Source of the DNA: a virus
Length of the DNA: 36,702 nt
Direction: 5' to 3' (one strand)
Virus record (IMG/VR): IMGVR_UViG_3300024262_003092
Coordinates: 1 to 36,702 of that record
Shown: piece after piece, positions 35,645 through 36,702 of the stretch
Numbering within the stretch: the stretch's first letter is position 1
Layout of the letters: every line of letters starts with the position of its first letter
Notes under the pieces: generated by a model
Seen by the model: the letters and a program-made list of their open reading frames with translations, nothing else
Told to the model about the DNA's origin: nothing
Database searches by the model: none
Made by a program: the position numbers and the translations under genes

Positions 35645-36658
35645 ATGTCAAAATACAATTTAAATGAAGGGAACGAATCTTTAAAAAAGATTCTATTACT
35701 AATGAAATATGATAACCGAAAGACTTTGACCGAAAATGTTGAGTTAATCGAAAAAAATAATTCTATCGTGGAATCATCGGTTAACGAACAAGCGGGTCAG
35801 AGGGTTAGGTCGGCTATCTACAACGCCGGAGTAGGTGCTGGAACTGGTGCCGTAATTGGGTCGATTGTTCCAGGGTTGGGTACTACAGTACCTACTGTAG
35901 TAGGTGCTCTTTATGGAATTATGAAAGGTTCAGGGACATCATATAATAAAATTAAAGAGTCTATTAATCAATATTGTATACCGGAATATACTGGTGAATC
36001 GACAATGTCGAAACAAGATTTAAATGGTATTGCCGACTCCATTTTCGATGCGGTGGACGGAATGGGTACTAAGGAAGACAAAATTAAATCGGCACTTCAA
36101 GGGTTAAGTGTTTTTCCTGATTTGTGTGAATTATCTAAAGTATATCTTAAAAGACATGGTGAAACATTAATAGATGCATTAGGTGATGACATATCTGAGG
36201 AAAGTGAATGGAAAAAATATGTATGGTTACCTATTTTAGACTTAATCGATAATACTCCGGAAGCTAAAGATAATGATGAGGTAATAGTACCAACACCCGA
36301 AGATGATAATGAAGAAATCGAGACAGAATCAAAATATAAAAAATGTACAGGAACGTATAAAATGTATTGTTATAATAAAGAAGTGATTGGTAAAGTTCAA
36401 ACGGGTTTAGGTGTTAAATCGGATGGTGCTTATGGTCCTATAACTCAGGCGGCCTTAGAAAAAGCGGGTTATAAGAACGGGTTTACAGACGCCGATGTAT
36501 CTAAGATAGTTAAAGGTGGAGGTTCAGAAGATGTCTCACCTAATGTTGTGATTAAGAAGGATTCAGATAAAGACTATAATGAAACGGTGATGGCTAATAC
36601 AAATAATCAAGACACCGTGGCAGGAATACTTAATGGTCAGTCTGATTCATTTAATTAA
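35645..36658 (+). CDS. Leader protein with glycine-zipper, annexin-like and peptidoglycan-binding parts
   Basis: 337 aa. A long leader (NESLKKILLLMKYDNRKTLT ... IVESSVNEQ) ends V-N-E-Q near residue 56. Then a Gly-rich hydrophobic segment (YNAGVGAGTGAVIGSIVPGL), typical of membrane-inserting glycine zippers. Residues ~120-200 contain IADSIFDAVDGMGTKEDKIK, the G-M-G-T-K-E-D core of an annexin repeat. After an acidic linker, VIGKVQTGLGVKSDGAYGPI is a PG_binding_1 domain (~270-310). The order suggests a packaged protein that meets the cell wall and membrane, such as an ejection protein; this is inference. Confidence 0.7.
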   Translation: MSKYNLNEGNESLKKILLLMKYDNRKTLTENVELIEKNNSIVESSVNEQAGQRVRSAIYNAGVGAGTGAVIGSIVPGLGTTVPTVVGALYGIMKGSGTSYNKIKESINQYCIPEYTGESTMSKQDLNGIADSIFDAVDGMGTKEDKIKSALQGLSVFPDLCELSKVYLKRHGETLIDALGDDISEESEWKKYVWLPILDLIDNTPEAKDNDEVIVPTPEDDNEEIETESKYKKCTGTYKMYCYNKEVIGKVQTGLGVKSDGAYGPITQAALEKAGYKNGFTDADVSKIVKGGGSEDVSPNVVIKKDSDKDYNETVMANTNNQDTVAGILNGQSDSFN

Positions 36659-36674
36659 AAAAAAATATAATATT

Positions 36675-36702
36675 ATGAACGAACAAAACGAACAAAAAAG
36701 TG
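36675..36702 (+). CDS. Start of next gene (partial)
   Basis: ATG at 36675 followed by NEQNEQKS to the window edge. N-E-Q at the very start echoes the processing sites of neighbours. Too short to say more. Confidence 0.4.

Noticed and set aside
1-36702. CRISPR array
   Set aside because: Repeats found are hairpin-type and irregularly spaced; no regular repeat-spacer series exists.

Overview
The window looks like part of the genome of a large tailed phage (or a prophage of one) of a Bacteroidota, probably flavobacterial, host. It is AT-rich, genes are short and tightly packed, start codons sit in A-rich context without Shine-Dalgarno sequences, and there is a tRNA-CAU gene. Phage-type functions are a Pam3-gp28-like holin, an amidase endolysin with a peptidoglycan-binding domain, a ParB-like protein with a basic tail, a phage-type cupin, a ClpP-like protease, and a phage-encoded DnaK. 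No capsid, tail or replication gene is present, so the virus type cannot be fixed, and about half the genes have no recognisable function.

Layout. 0-7.3 kb: small phage genes on the + strand, several duplicated or broken (a 60-aa paralogue pair, a pseudogene with two in-frame stops, a truncated duplicate, a Fic-like stub beside the tRNA). 7.3-8.7 kb: two minus-strand genes, one a papain-like cysteine protease candidate. 8.7-11.1 kb: a tight operon of four small alpha/beta proteins ending in a secreted nuclease and a hotdog thioesterase. 11.1-14.3 kb: two membrane proteins including the holin, the ClpP-like protease, a DUF2452-like protein and an FKBP/SlyD-type isomerase. 14.5-15.6 kb: a leader-bearing GNAT protein and a frameshifted gene cut off by a minus-strand four-gene glycan operon (15.5-18.7 kb: BKACE, NeuD-like acyltransferase, DegT-type aminotransferase, glycosyltransferase). 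A deleted tnpB copy borders that operon on its other side. 19.3-22.9 kb: host-like cargo (a secreted T9SS-like protein, another exported protein, a zinc ribbon, PspC). 22.9-26.0 kb: a membrane protein, a Cys-rich peptide, a leader protein and dnaK, all minus. 26.0-32.8 kb: three cargo genes sharing the same 5' and 3' flanks, the endolysin, the ParB-like and cupin genes and an intact IS605-type element. 32.8-36.7 kb: more leader-bearing, acidic or membrane proteins, the last with annexin-like and peptidoglycan-binding parts.

Three themes tie the region together. (1) Many unrelated proteins begin with a short helical leader ending in [ILV]-x-E, very often followed by Q. This resembles the capsid-targeting peptides that the T4 prohead protease removes, so these proteins may be packaged and injected cargo; they include a PD-(D/E)XK-like nuclease, a GNAT enzyme and a caspase-like His/Cys peptidase. 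(2) The octamer TATTTATA (or a one-base variant) lies about 21-29 nt before most starts, always on the gene's own strand, and is a candidate phage promoter. (3) A hairpin with conserved loop CTAAAGA and differing but self-complementary stems occurs nine times. It forms the right end of the intact IS605 element, and orphan copies or nested versions end or flank other genes, suggesting gene shuffling by IS200/IS605-type DNA.
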